Shown one piece after another: positions 36,599 through 45,781 of a stretch of DNA of 48,589 nucleotides (position 1 is the stretch's first letter; every line of letters starts with the position of its first letter). The stretch is from Longimicrobiaceae bacterium. GTDB taxonomy: Bacteria; Gemmatimonadota; Gemmatimonadetes; Longimicrobiales; Longimicrobiaceae. Position numbers and translations under genes: made by a program. The stretch is taken from positions 1 to 48,589 of the forward strand of contig JAUJOM010000029.1 in NCBI GenBank assembly GCA_030447645.1. Reading direction: 5' to 3'. A model generated the notes under the pieces. That model ran no database searches, was not told where the DNA came from, and saw only the letters and a program-made list of their open reading frames with translations.

Positions 36599-36791
36599 TC
36601 AGCGCTCATGCCGGCACGGTGATCCACGCCAGGCGAAGCGGTCGCGGCATTCTACGCCTCATCCGGCTGCAGGCCCGCCCTGGTAAGCAGGTCTCCCCGC
36701 TGCCATATTTCGAGGAACCGGTACACAGCCCCAGGGCAGCGGCAGGAACCGTTCCCCTGCATGGAAACGCCGTGCACAATAGGAGACGAAG

Positions 36792-37037
36792 ATGGCCAAG
36801 GAGAGCGAACCTCGGTATGTGTGGGATAACGACGGGATTCCCTATCGGGTGGAACTTCATGGACTTGCTGTAGAACCCCCGATTCCGCCGGTCACGATGG
36901 GAACACCGCTGGCCAGCCCCGCGGATCTGGGAGGCGCCGTGCTTCCATCGGTGCCATTGGCAATCCCCCAGATGCCCGACTCCCCTTTTCGGGCGCTGCA
37001 CTTCTATCTGGAGGAGGGGAGACACCCCGCTACGTGA
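36792..37037 (+). CDS. hypothetical protein, 81 aa
   Basis: ATG at 36792 after AGGAGA. A small, proline-rich protein (WDNDGIPYRVELHGLAVEPP, LPSVPLAIPQMP) with no signal or membrane segment. I do not recognise the family. Its stop overlaps the GTG start of the following 49-residue gene (GTGA), so the two are translationally coupled. The preceding 36599-36791 shows nothing clear. Confidence 0.55.
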   Translation: MAKESEPRYVWDNDGIPYRVELHGLAVEPPIPPVTMGTPLASPADLGGAVLPSVPLAIPQMPDSPFRALHFYLEEGRHPAT

Positions 37038-37183
37038 GCACGTTCCACATTCCCCGCGAACGGAGCCTGGCTGACTTCAGCAACGAGGAACTGTCTGTCG
37101 AACTCCAGGAGGCGAAGCTGCTGGCGGAGGGACTTGGGTTCGGCAGCGAGGGTATAGAGCCGGAGAGCCAGCAGCCCGACTGA
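37034..37183 (+). CDS. small hypothetical protein, 49 aa
   Basis: A short frame starting with GTG at 37034, overlapping the upstream stop. The sequence is helix-prone and acidic (STFHIPRERSLADFSNEELS, then VELQEAKLLAEGLGFGSEG) and stops at 37181-37183. Coupling and composition suggest a real gene partnered with the 81-residue one. No known family. Confidence 0.45.
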   Translation: MSTFHIPRERSLADFSNEELSVELQEAKLLAEGLGFGSEGIEPESQQPD

Positions 37184-37199
37184 TGCGGTGTGAGGAGGA

Positions 37200-37237
37200 T
37201 AAAAAAAGCGGGCCCGGAGATCGATCTCCGGGCCCGC
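37200..37237 (-). terminator. intrinsic terminator with 30-bp perfect palindrome
   Basis: GCGGGCCCGGAGATC followed directly by its exact complement fills 37208-37237. On the minus strand it is followed by a run of T (A run at 37200-37207), so it terminates the lipoprotein gene at 37261. It may also stop readthrough from the plus-strand genes. Confidence 0.85.
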
Positions 37238-37260
37238 TGTGACAACCGTCCTGCCGAAAG

Positions 37261-37551
37261 TTACGGTCGCGGCGCGGTGGTCGTGTCGGTGGCCGGCGTC
37301 GTCCCGGTGGTGCCGGTCGTCCCAGTGGTGCCGGTGGCGCCCATGCCAGCCGTGTCGGTGGTCGGCATCGTGCCCGTGGCCGCCGGGTCGGTCGGAACGA
37401 TCACGGGCTGGGTGGCGGGCGGCGTCACGGTCACGTCGGTGCTCGTCGCATCGGTGGTCGCCGGCTCTTCAGCCGCCTCGTTACCACCACAGGCGGCGGC
37501 GCTGATCAGGACGGCAGCGGCGATGACCGAGAAAAAGCGATTCTTCAACAT
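37261..37551 (-). CDS. Thr/Pro-rich low-complexity lipoprotein
   Basis: ATG at 37551 follows GGTAGGAG. Lipoprotein signal MLKNRFFSVIAAAVLISAAA then Cys, followed by a mature part made almost only of Thr, Pro, Ala, Asp and Gly, with short repeats of GTT (GATGTTGTTGTTGTT). No fold is expected; likely a disordered surface or linker lipoprotein. A longer frame to 37659 lacks a signal at its start and is rejected. Confidence 0.75.
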   Translation of the reverse strand: MLKNRFFSVIAAAVLISAAACGGNEAAEEPATTDATSTDVTVTPPATQPVIVPTDPAATGTMPTTDTAGMGATGTTGTTGTTGTTPATDTTTAPRP

Positions 37552-37730
37552 GGTTGTTCTCCTACCAAAGTGTTGTGTTCGATCCGGGCTGTCTGCCCGG
37601 TGCCGCAAGTAAAGGCAACAGCCGTGCCTGATTTCCCGCGAAAGGGTGATAACCTGCAAGTATTTGCAGGCGTAACACTACGCAATAAGTACGCTGCTGG
37701 CCGCCCGTGTTCGCCCGCTGCCAGATGTTT

Positions 37731-37759
37731 ACTGAACGTTCAGCGGCTGTTCAGTGAAC
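37731..37759. promoter_or_regulatory. paired palindromic operator-like sites
   Basis: CTGAACGTTCAG (37732-37743) is a perfect 12-bp palindrome and GTTCAGTGAAC (37749-37759) is an 11-bp palindrome around one base. They also form the inverted repeat ACTGAAC/GTTCAGT across 37731-37755. Centres lie about 16-17 bp apart. This layout is typical of TetR-type repressor operators. No TetR gene is in the window, and the nearest genes are the lipoprotein (start 37551, minus) and the end of the VPS10-type gene. Confidence 0.5.
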
Positions 37760-37866
37760 ACGGCACTTCGGTGGGAACTGCCCAGCCAGCCCCGCCGCGC
37801 TGGAACGTCCCACTCGCCACGTAGGGAGGTTCCAGCGTCGCGAACCAATGGCATTTCTGGACCGAC

Positions 37867-40800
37867 CTACGGAGCCGAGCCTGGAGGACGGCTTTCCGCT
37901 CCAAAGCCGGTTGCACGCTCCACGCGCAAGTTCTGCCGGAACGTCTGGCCACCAGCCGCAACACTCACCACATACGTACCGGGTTCAACGAGTGGGGGCG
38001 GCGAGGCGCGAAACCACCGCCGCCGAAGGGATTGTACCCGCTGCGCAGGGTGCGGGCGTAGCGCCCTATCGCCTGGTTCAGCTCCCGCGCCACGTCGCTC
38101 ACGCCCCCCTGATTTCCACCCGGCCCGCCGGCCGGATACTGCTCTCCGGTCTTTCCACAAACTCCCCGGTTGCGGCGCGCCCACCACGGGCACCCTGACC
38201 CAACGCCGCCACATCCCCGCTCTGCAGCATCGTCACCGCTCGTTCCACCGTGTCACGGTTCGCCCCCGCCTTGATCATCGAGTCCGCGGTGGTGCGGAGG
38301 CGCTGCATCAGCAGAAGACTGTCGCGACGTTCAGATGGCGAGATCGCTTTTCGCGCCTGGCGCGCCCAGATTCCAGTATACACGGTGCAGGCCCGGACCT
38401 GCCGGGCCCGTCAGCGTCTGGACCGTGTCTCCCCCGGAATTGAGGATCGCGATCCGTGCTCTCGACGCGCCCTGAGAGCCAGGCCCGCGCCGGCGAGGTA
38501 GTAGGTGATCTCCGCGCCGTACTGCGGGCTCCGGCCCTCAAAGGTCTTGTGGCCCGCGGACTCTCCGCCGGTAAACGGGCTGCCGTACTGCAGTGCGGGC
38601 TTGGGCTCGAAGAGGACCGGCGCGGCGGCAAGCCGGCCCTGCCTGAGCTGCTGCAGGGGAGCGATGTCCACGATCCAGATGGAGCGGCCGTGGGTTCCCG
38701 CGATCAGCTCGCGGTCCCGGGGGTGGATCTGCAGGTCGTGCACCGGCACGGTGGGCATCCCGTTCATGAACTTCCGCCAGCTCCTGCCACGATCGAGCGA
38801 CAGGAAGAGCCCGACATCCGTACCGACGAACAGGAGGTCTGGGTTGACCGGGTCCTCGCGAATCACGTGCAGGAAGTCGGGTCCACCGCGCGGCAGCCCG
38901 CCCGCGATGGAGCGGAAGCTCCGCCCGCCGTTGTTGGTAACGTACAGGTACGGGCTGTAGTCGCCGTCCCGGTGCCGGTCGAAGGCCACATAAAAGGTGT
39001 TGGCGTCGTGGCGCGAGGGCTCGATGCGGCGCACGTAGGACTTCGGCGCCAGGCCCAGGAAGCGACCATGCAGCGGCTGCCAGGACCTGCCGTCGTCGGG
39101 TGATAGCCAGACGTTGCCGTCGTCGGTGCCCACGAACAGCATGCCTCTTCGCAGGGGCGACTCCACCAGCGCCACGATCGTGCTGTAGGTTTCCGCCCCG
39201 GTCAGATCGGGCGTGACGCCACCGGTTGCCGCCGTGCTGATGCGGATTCGCATGCTGTCCCGGGTGGTCAGGTCCGGCGAGATCGGCACCAGGTTCTCGC
39301 CCCGCTCAGTGGACTTGAGCACGCGGTTAGAGCCGACGTACAGCGTCGTGGGCGCGTGCGGGGAGAGCACGAAGGGAGTATTCCAGTTGAAGCGGACGTC
39401 GTTGGCCGCGGAGTCAACCGCCATGCGCGCCCGCAGCGCCTGAATGCGCTGTGCCTTCTCCGGCGTCAGGGCCTGAGAGGTATCGGGTTGCTCGATCAGA
39501 ATCGAGTCTTCAATAACCTTGGTCCGGTCACGCCAGTTGGGCCTGCGCAGCGCAGTGCGCTCGCCGGTGGCCACGTTGATCCGCGCGACGTTTCCGCCCT
39601 GCGATTCCGCGTAGACGATGTTGGGGTCCCGCGGGTCCTGCTGGGTGAAAAAACCATCGCCCCCGTTGACCGAGGCCCAGTGGTGATTGGTGATGTCGCC
39701 ACTCGCCGTGCGGCTCGGACCGCACCAGCTCCCATTGTCCTGCAGCCCGCCGCACACGCGGTACGGGATCGCCATGTTGTAGCTGACCTCGTAGAACTGC
39801 CCCAGCGGAATGGTGTTGACGAAGTCGTAGGTCCCGCCGCCATCCCAGGTGATGCCGATCCCGCCGTCGTTGCCGACGATGAAGTGATTCGGATTCTTGG
39901 GATCGATCCACATCGCGTGGTGATCCACATGCAGCCCGACGGTGGCATTCCCGATGGTCTTGCCGCCGTCGCGCGAAACGTTCACCGGCGTCGAGGACCA
40001 GTAGACCCGGTTCGGGTCCGCCGGGTCCACCCGCACCTGTGAGTAGTAGAACGGCCGCACGTTCCGGTTGTTCATGAAGGTCCAGCTCCGGCCCCCATCG
40101 GCCGAGCGGTACAGCCCGGACAAAGGTCTCCCGCCCTTTTGCGCGGCGGCGGCCTCGACCAGCGCGTACATCACCTCCGGGTTGCTCCGGGCGATGTCGA
40201 TGCCGATCCGGCCCTTGGTGGTTTCGGGGAAGCCGCCGCCCTTGACCTCCGTCCAGCTCTCGCCACCATCCGTGGACTTCCAGAGTGCACTGCCGGGTCC
40301 GCCGCTCTGCAGGAAGTACGACCCACGCACTCGCTCCCAGCTCGAGGCGAACAGGACGTTGGGATCCCGTGGGTGCATGACGATGTCCACGAAACCGGCC
40401 TTGTTGCTGATGAACTTGACCCGGCGCCAGCTTCTGCCCCCGTTGGTGGTCTTGTAAAGCCCGCGCTCGGGATTGGAGTTCCAGGGGTGCCCGACCGCGG
40501 CCACGTACACGATGTCCGGGTTGGTGGGATGCACGACGATCCGGCCAATGGCCTGGGTCTTCTCCAGGCCCATCAACTGCCAGCTGCGCCCGCCGTTGGT
40601 GGACTTGTAAATGCCGCCCCCCGGCGAGATGGAGTTGCGCGAATCCTCCTCGCCCGTACCCGCCCAGATGATGCTGGTGTCACTGGGTGCGATGGCGATG
40701 TCTCCCATCGAGATCACCCGCTGGTCATCGAACACCGGCCGGAACGTCGTCCCCCCATTGGTGGTCTTCCAGATGCCGCCGGCGGCCGCGGCGACATAAA

Positions 40801-40993
40801 ACGTGCGGGAGGGACTGGGGATCCCCTCAACGTCGGTGATTCGCCCGGCCATGTTGGCGGGCCCGATCTGGCGCCAGCGAAAGCCGGCCCAGAACGCGGA
40901 GTCGGCCGGGGGGCGTGCCTGGCTGTACCCGCTTGTGGAGTTTGTGGCGAGCAGCGCCACGAATGCTGCCCACAGAAGACGGTTGGGTTGCAT
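37867..40993 (-). CDS. VPS10/sortilin-like beta-propeller secreted protein, C-terminal frameshifts
   Basis: The ATG at 40993 gives a signal peptide (MQPNRLLWAAFVALLATNST). A large array of BNR/YCF48-like propeller repeats follows: GGIWKTTNGGTTFRPVFDD, GGIYKSTNGGRSW, GLYKTTNGGRSWRRVKF, ALWKSTDGGESWTEVKG, GNVWLSPDDGRSW and more, as in the WD40/YVTN/BNR-like glycosyl-hydrolase or sortilin-type family. The open frame ends at 38411, but other frames carry a natural continuation (ARIAILNSGGDTVQTLTG, VTMLQSGDVAALGQGARGG, VARELNQAIGRYARTL, GTYVVSVAAGGQTFRQNLRV) to 37867. Probably an outer-membrane or secreted carbohydrate-related protein; substrate unknown. Confidence 0.85.
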
Positions 40994-41058
40994 GGGGGTC
41001 CAAACTTGGGGGTGAAATTCTTTGTGGATGAAAACATACATGCGGCGGACCAACTGGG

Positions 41059-42195
41059 TCAAACCGCAGTGCCGGTGCTATACTCCGCATCAGGGCTCAC
41101 ACAGCTTTCGCGCAGAACACCCAGTATGGACCCGGTCCGCTCGTACGCACTCCGGAGGGCGTGTGCCGGCGTCGTTTGTTCGTCGAGCGATTGCTTGAGC
41201 GTGGTCAACAGCGCCGCATCCGGATCCTGGTCCAGCGCAGCCTTCGTGGCGGAAAGCACCTGGCTTGCTCCATCGCGGATCAGCTTGCTCGCGAACCCTT
41301 CACGTGCGGCTAGCTGGTGAAGCGCGACGCCGGCTACGGTGGCGCGGCCGGGCAACGTTTGGTCGAGCACGAGTCCTTTGAGCAGGGCGAGAAGGGCGGC
41401 GTAGCGGTCGAAGTCACCGCATGTATCGAATGCTTTGAACTCGATCCGCCCGACTTCATGGGGTGTTCGCGCGAGCTTAGCCAGGATGGGCGTGCTGGCG
41501 ATGAGCTGGTCCTCGTGCTCCACGAACACGCGTACGGCGGGGCGCTGTCCCGCACGCGCGAAGCTACGCACGGAGAGGCCATCCCAAAGGTGCCCCGCGT
41601 AGAAGGGGGAGCTGAAGCTCCACGGCACCATGTACGGGCTGTAAAAGGTGAGCTTGCGCCCAAGGTCGATCGCCTGGTCCACAGGCATGTCCTTCAGGGA
41701 GAGGTTCAGATCGGGACCGTAGGTGAGCATGGCGAGCACCTCTCCCTGAAAATCCGCAGACTCGCGGCGAAGCTGCTGCTCGTGGGCCGTCAGCGGAGGG
41801 TCGTACACGTACTCGGTCTGCAACGGATTGAAGCTGGTGCAGACCGGAATGAATCCGTTCGCCGCACCAGCGGCTCGCAGGGCCACGAAGCTATCCCGCA
41901 ATTCGTTGATGACCCCGGCAATGTCGGGGCGGCGGGTGGTGCGGATCTCGATTCCCTTGGGAATGCACGCTTCAAGCTCGCCGGTCTCCGACAAGCGCTC
42001 TACACCTTCGATGTACCAGCGCTTCACCCGGATCCCGGCATCCCCGACGTGCAGCTGCGGGTAGTCGCCGGGATACAGCGGAAGCAGCGCGATCAGCCGG
42101 TTGAACTCTGCAAACGTCGTGTTGGTGAAATCCGCGAACTGATGATGGTCACGTACGAACGCGACTTCGTGCTCGATTCCAAAGGAAAAACTCAA
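41059..42195 (-). CDS. glutamate-cysteine ligase family protein (GCS2-like)
   Basis: A 378-residue protein with FGIEHEVAFVRDHHQF at the start, a C-terminal ATP-grasp-like carboxylate-amine ligase body (YPGDYPQLHVGDAGIRVKRW, LTYGPDLNLSLKDMPVDQ, RIEFKAFDTCGDF). It resembles GCS2-type ligases that make gamma-glutamylcysteine or related peptides. The exact product is not certain. The ATG immediately follows the upstream phosphoesterase stop, so the two are cotranscribed. Confidence 0.65.
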   Translation of the reverse strand: MSFSFGIEHEVAFVRDHHQFADFTNTTFAEFNRLIALLPLYPGDYPQLHVGDAGIRVKRWYIEGVERLSETGELEACIPKGIEIRTTRRPDIAGVINELRDSFVALRAAGAANGFIPVCTSFNPLQTEYVYDPPLTAHEQQLRRESADFQGEVLAMLTYGPDLNLSLKDMPVDQAIDLGRKLTFYSPYMVPWSFSSPFYAGHLWDGLSVRSFARAGQRPAVRVFVEHEDQLIASTPILAKLARTPHEVGRIEFKAFDTCGDFDRYAALLALLKGLVLDQTLPGRATVAGVALHQLAAREGFASKLIRDGASQVLSATKAALDQDPDAALLTTLKQSLDEQTTPAHALRSAYERTGSILGVLRESCVSPDAEYSTGTAV

Positions 42196-43392
42196 TCAGC
42201 GGATGTGCTGCGAGTGGACCGTCTCGAAAGCGGCCACTCCCGCCGCCATGCACTCCTGGCGCTGCGGGTCTTCCTTGGGGCACGACTTGTACTGCTCGGG
42301 CACCGACTCCACGAATACGCTCATCCTGCCGTCCCGGTGAACCAGCAGCCGCATGTACCCGGGAGCAGCGCGGCCGAAGCGTATGTTTTTTTCCCGACCG
42401 ATGCCGCTGATCTTACTCGCCGAGCCGGAAACGATGCTGAACTTCGGATCATTCGGCCACCTCCCCGCGATGATCTGCAGCGAGTGCTCGTGGCCGCCGA
42501 CGAAAAGAACCGGCGGCCCCGTCTGCGCGAAGATCGACCGCAGGCCAGCTTTAAGCTCGCGATAGGGAAGCGAGGTGAGATCCTGCAGGACGGCGCCGCT
42601 CCGGGCGAGCAGGTAGCGCAGCCCGAACGTTTGCCAGAAGGAGAACTCCCCGCCGTGCGGCCCTGCGGACTGGAACGGGTGGTGCGCCGCGAAGATCACC
42701 TGACGCTTGCCCGCGCTCCGCATTGCGGCCTGGACCCGCTCCAGCACGGTGCGCTGCCCACGGCCACTCCTCCTGCCGCCATCCAGGACCCACCACGCGG
42801 TGTCCAGAATCAGGAGGCGGATGTGCTTACCCAGATCGAGTACGTAGGGGCCTCCCTGCCCCGGCTCCGGAACCAGGCGCACCTGCGCACGGGTCTGGCT
42901 CCGGGCGCGAGAGAGGAAGGTGTCCAGGTTCTTGAGACGAGCGTAGCCTTCCCACTCCGTCTCCAAGCCCCAGTCATGATTCCCAGCCATGAAGTATCCC
43001 TGCGCACGCCGCTGCCTCGCGAATGGGCCGGCCAGCAGGCGGACCTGGTCCATGACGATCGCGGAATCGTGCGGGAACTCCTTGGTACCTGGGGCATGCA
43101 TCCCGAGCGGGTAGACGATGTCCCCGAGAAACAGGACCGTCACCGTCGAATCGCCCCGGAGGCGCTCAGCCCACCATTCGATGTCCCGCTGAAGGCGCGG
43201 CAGGATGGGATAGTACTCGCTCCGCGCCTCGCCCGGATCACCTACCAAAAAAAGCACGCGCTCGACCTCGCTTGGGTTGGGCACTGGGATTTGTTGCGGG
43301 GCCGGTAACCGGGGAGGTGTGAGGCTGCACGCCCCGAGCAAAGCAAGGAGCAACACACTGATCGAGCGAACACGCAAAAAGGGGTCAATCAT
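42196..43392 (-). CDS. metallophosphoesterase lipoprotein
   Basis: Lipoprotein signal (SISVLLLALLGACS) followed by a calcineurin-like fold: FLVGDPGE, LFLGDIVYP, FMAGNHDWG, FAAHHPFQSAGPHGG and FVGGHEHSLQ give the metal ligands. 398 residues. Anchored in the periplasm or outer membrane; substrate unknown. Only the start context and tight junction to the ligase gene hint at regulation. Confidence 0.88.
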   Translation of the reverse strand: MIDPFLRVRSISVLLLALLGACSLTPPRLPAPQQIPVPNPSEVERVLFLVGDPGEARSEYYPILPRLQRDIEWWAERLRGDSTVTVLFLGDIVYPLGMHAPGTKEFPHDSAIVMDQVRLLAGPFARQRRAQGYFMAGNHDWGLETEWEGYARLKNLDTFLSRARSQTRAQVRLVPEPGQGGPYVLDLGKHIRLLILDTAWWVLDGGRRSGRGQRTVLERVQAAMRSAGKRQVIFAAHHPFQSAGPHGGEFSFWQTFGLRYLLARSGAVLQDLTSLPYRELKAGLRSIFAQTGPPVLFVGGHEHSLQIIAGRWPNDPKFSIVSGSASKISGIGREKNIRFGRAAPGYMRLLVHRDGRMSVFVESVPEQYKSCPKEDPQRQECMAAGVAAFETVHSQHIR

Positions 43393-43435
43393 GTGTTAAA
43401 TCGCGCCTTGACAAGTGTCTGTACAACGCGCGGCC

Positions 43436-44176
43436 TCAGGCAGCGGTGAGCAACAGTGGATGCCCCTTGGTGATTACCAGCGTGTGCTCGTAGTGCGCTG
43501 TGAGGCTTCCGTCCAGGCTGGTGATTGTCCATCCATCCGACGCGGACCGCGTCCGGTTCGCACTCACTGAAACAATCGGCTCCAGCGCGATAACCAGTCC
43601 GCTGGTAAGGCGCGTTCGGTCGAGCGGCTGGTAGTGATTGACCACGCTCGGCTCTTCGTGAATGCTTCGCCCGATGCCGTGGCCGCATAGATCCCGCAGC
43701 ACCTTGAAGCCACGCCGCATCACCTCCGCTTCGACAGTTCCGCCGACGTGGGAAAGGCGCTCCCCTGCACGCGCCACTTTCGCCGCGCGTTGGAACGCAG
43801 CCTCGACGCACTCGATCAGCCGCCTGGCTTCATCCGAAATGGGTGGAACACCGACCGTGACCGCAGCATCGGCGTAGTAGCCCTCCAGCTCCACCGTTAC
43901 GTCGAGTGTTACCAGATCACCCCGCTGGAGCTGGCGAGAGCCGGGATACCGTGTACGGCTTCATCATTGACGCTGATGCAGGCCGTGCCGGAAACCATAC
44001 ACGAGCTGGGGAGCCGAGCGCGCGCCATGCTCCGCGAGCACGCCGGCAGCGATCCGGTCCAGCTCCGCGGTCGTGATTCCCTCCCGCACGGCCTCACACA
44101 TCGCCTTCAGCGCCAGCGCGACCACTCGCCCGGCTCGCTTCAGCCCGTCGAGGTCCTTTTTGGAATCAACCGACAT
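43436..44176 (-). CDS. map: methionine aminopeptidase type I, frameshifted
   Basis: Removes initiator Met. MSVDSKKDLDGLKRAGRVVA at 44176, LVYGF and ISVNDEAVHGIP, LVTLDVTVELEGYYADAAVT (Asp ligand), LCGHGIGRSIHEEP (His), GLVIALEPIVS and YEHTLVIT (Glu ligands) are all visible. The join needs two shifts, near 43975 and 43925. Length about 247 residues, normal. This is a second-type copy or the main one; no other map is in the window. Confidence 0.88.
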
Positions 44177-44209
44177 CAGTGTCCCCTAAAGAATGATAAT
44201 GGCCCGGCT

Positions 44210-44725
44210 TCACCACCGGATGGGAACGGTGAGGCCCACCCGTAGCTCGTTTGGGACACCGGGGTCCTGACTATCATCCTCCCGCCAGCCCCGGAAGCCG
44301 CCCAGCAGCCCCCGAGGGAAAGCCCGATACCGGCACCAATCACCCCGCCCGCCAGGGCGACTCCGAGGTCGTTGCCGCCAGCCACCCGATCCCCGCTCCG
44401 ACCGCGGCGCCGGCGAGCAATCCAGCAGTGGAGCCAACGAAGGCTCCCGTCAGGGCATCCCCTCCTGCAACGCCAAAGAGCACGCCCGCGGCCGGCGCCG
44501 CGATCATGGGTATCGACTGCCAGTGGATCAGGTCTTCCACCGTGTCCAGGTACTCGCGCTGAAACGCGCCCGCCACACGATGGCCGACACGGTGATTACT
44601 GCCCCTCCCGCGATGCCCAGCCCAGCCCCGGCCGCCGCGCGCGGCAGTTTTTGCGCCGGTGCGGGCCTGGTACTGACCGGCACGAGCACGAGCGCAAGCA
44701 AGAAAATCCAGATCAGTCGCGACAT
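44210..44725 (-). pseudogene. glycine-zipper membrane protein, frameshifted
   Basis: The ATG at 44725 follows AAGGGG and starts MSRLIWIFLLALVLVPVS, a signal peptide. Joined frames give KLPRAAAGAGLGIAGGAVIT, REYLDTVEDLIHWQSIPMIA, then three glycine/alanine-zipper helices (GVLFGVAGGDALTGAFVGST, GLLAGAAVGAGIGWLAATT, GGVIGAGIGLSLGGLLGGFRGW) and LRVGLTVPIRW at 44210. Glycine zippers suggest membrane insertion. Two to three shifts are needed. No family name is certain. Confidence 0.55.
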
Positions 44726-44822
44726 AAACCCCTTCCTGTCTCCCCCGGTCCTGTGTCCCGTGGTTCGCAGCCCAGCCCCACAGCATTGGAGCACCGTCCC
44801 CCGCCAAGCCGGCGAATCGCCG

Positions 44823-45092
44823 TCAGGCGAGTTCGTGGGAGGCCCGTCGAACTCGGATGTGCTCCTCTGCCACCCAATCCGAGTACTCGCCCGTGCGCTC
44901 GACGGTTCCCGTCGTGTCCACACTGGCGATCTGGGGATCAGCCACCGGACCCTGGTCCACGGTCGTCAGGAATTCCGCTAGACCGGCCAGGTATTCTTTA
45001 CCAGTTTCCCGGGCCGCCGGCGAGTGGGCGTCGAACTCGCGCTCAAAGCGTGACTTCAGCTCGTCCAGTCGTGCCTTGCTTGCGTCGTACAT
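44823..45092 (-). CDS. hypothetical protein, 89 aa
   Basis: ATG at 45092 after GGAGAGG. A charged, helix-rich protein (MYDASKARLDELKSRFEREF, EYSDWVAEEHIRVRRASHEL) without signal or membrane segment. I do not recognise the family. The 45134 start in the same frame lacks a ribosome site. It is divergent from blaI across a 314-bp control region. Confidence 0.6.
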   Translation of the reverse strand: MYDASKARLDELKSRFEREFDAHSPAARETGKEYLAGLAEFLTTVDQGPVADPQIASVDTTGTVERTGEYSDWVAEEHIRVRRASHELA

Positions 45093-45336
45093 CTGTACCT
45101 CTCCACCCCGTCTGGTATACGTTGGAGCCGCCAATGCGCATCTCCCGCGCGACGCAGGTGGCCCATCGAACAGCGTTGAGCACAGCGCGCTGATTCGTGA
45201 TCAACGCCCGTGCAACGCCGAGGCGAGTGAAGCCATGGACCTGTCCTGCCGACTCGCGAACAGATAAACGCGGGACGCGAAAACTGTTCCCGCGGGGAGC
45301 CGAATGACCCGTGCGGCTCCCACCAAATTCTCCGAG

Positions 45337-45396
45337 CTACGGAAAAAACCGTTGACAAAGCACTTCGCCACGATTAATCTACGGAAGAACCCGTAG
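45337..45396 (+). promoter_or_regulatory. blaI promoter with two operator palindromes
   Basis: TTGACA at 45352-45357 and TAATCT at 45375-45380 with 17-bp spacing form a near-consensus sigma-70 promoter for the BlaI-type gene. Two copies of CTACGG-N6-CCGT(A/T)G lie at 45337-45354 and 45379-45396, exactly 42 bp apart: one overlaps the -35 box, the other starts at the -10 box and covers the probable transcription start. BlaI/MecI proteins bind such dyads (TAC/GTA half sites), so autorepression is strongly suggested. Confidence 0.82.
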
Positions 45397-45406
45397 CCAG
45401 GACACC

Positions 45407-45781
45407 ATGGACGAGATTACCTTCACACCCCGCGAGCTGGACGTGATGAGCATCCTCTGGCGGAGCGGCTCCGGCACCGTCAACGAGGTGCGGGAAGCAC
45501 TTGGCGACGAGCTGGCGTACACGTCTGTCCTTTCGGTGCTGCAAACGCTGGAAGATAAGGGATACGTACGGCACGAGCCGGAGGGGCGCGCCTACCGCTA
45601 TCACCCAACGGTAGCGCCCGAGGCGGCGGGACACAGTGCGCTGGCCCGGATCCGGGAAGCGGTCTACCAGGGATCGGCGGAGTTGATGTTTGCCCAGCTC
45701 GTATCCGACCGGAAACTGAAGCGCGACGAGCTGGAGCGGATGCGCCGCCTCCTCGCCGAGCGGCTCAAGGAGGAACCATGA
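45407..45781 (+). CDS. BlaI/MecI-family winged-helix repressor
   Basis: A 124-residue Penicillinase_R family protein: FTPRELDVMSILWRSGSGTV, EVREALGDELAYTSVLSVLQ (recognition helix region) and TLEDKGYVRHEPEGRAYRYH. Family members are cleaved after a membrane M56 sensor is activated, relieving repression. The next gene is exactly such a sensor, coupled by an ATGA overlap. The regulated target may be this operon itself; no beta-lactamase gene is in the window. Confidence 0.93.
   Translation: MDEITFTPRELDVMSILWRSGSGTVNEVREALGDELAYTSVLSVLQTLEDKGYVRHEPEGRAYRYHPTVAPEAAGHSALARIREAVYQGSAELMFAQLVSDRKLKRDELERMRRLLAERLKEEP

Noticed and set aside
41317..43308. 663-codon open frame on the plus strand
   Set aside because: It lies wholly antisense to the ligase and phosphoesterase genes, which have clear family motifs; high-GC antisense frames are often open.
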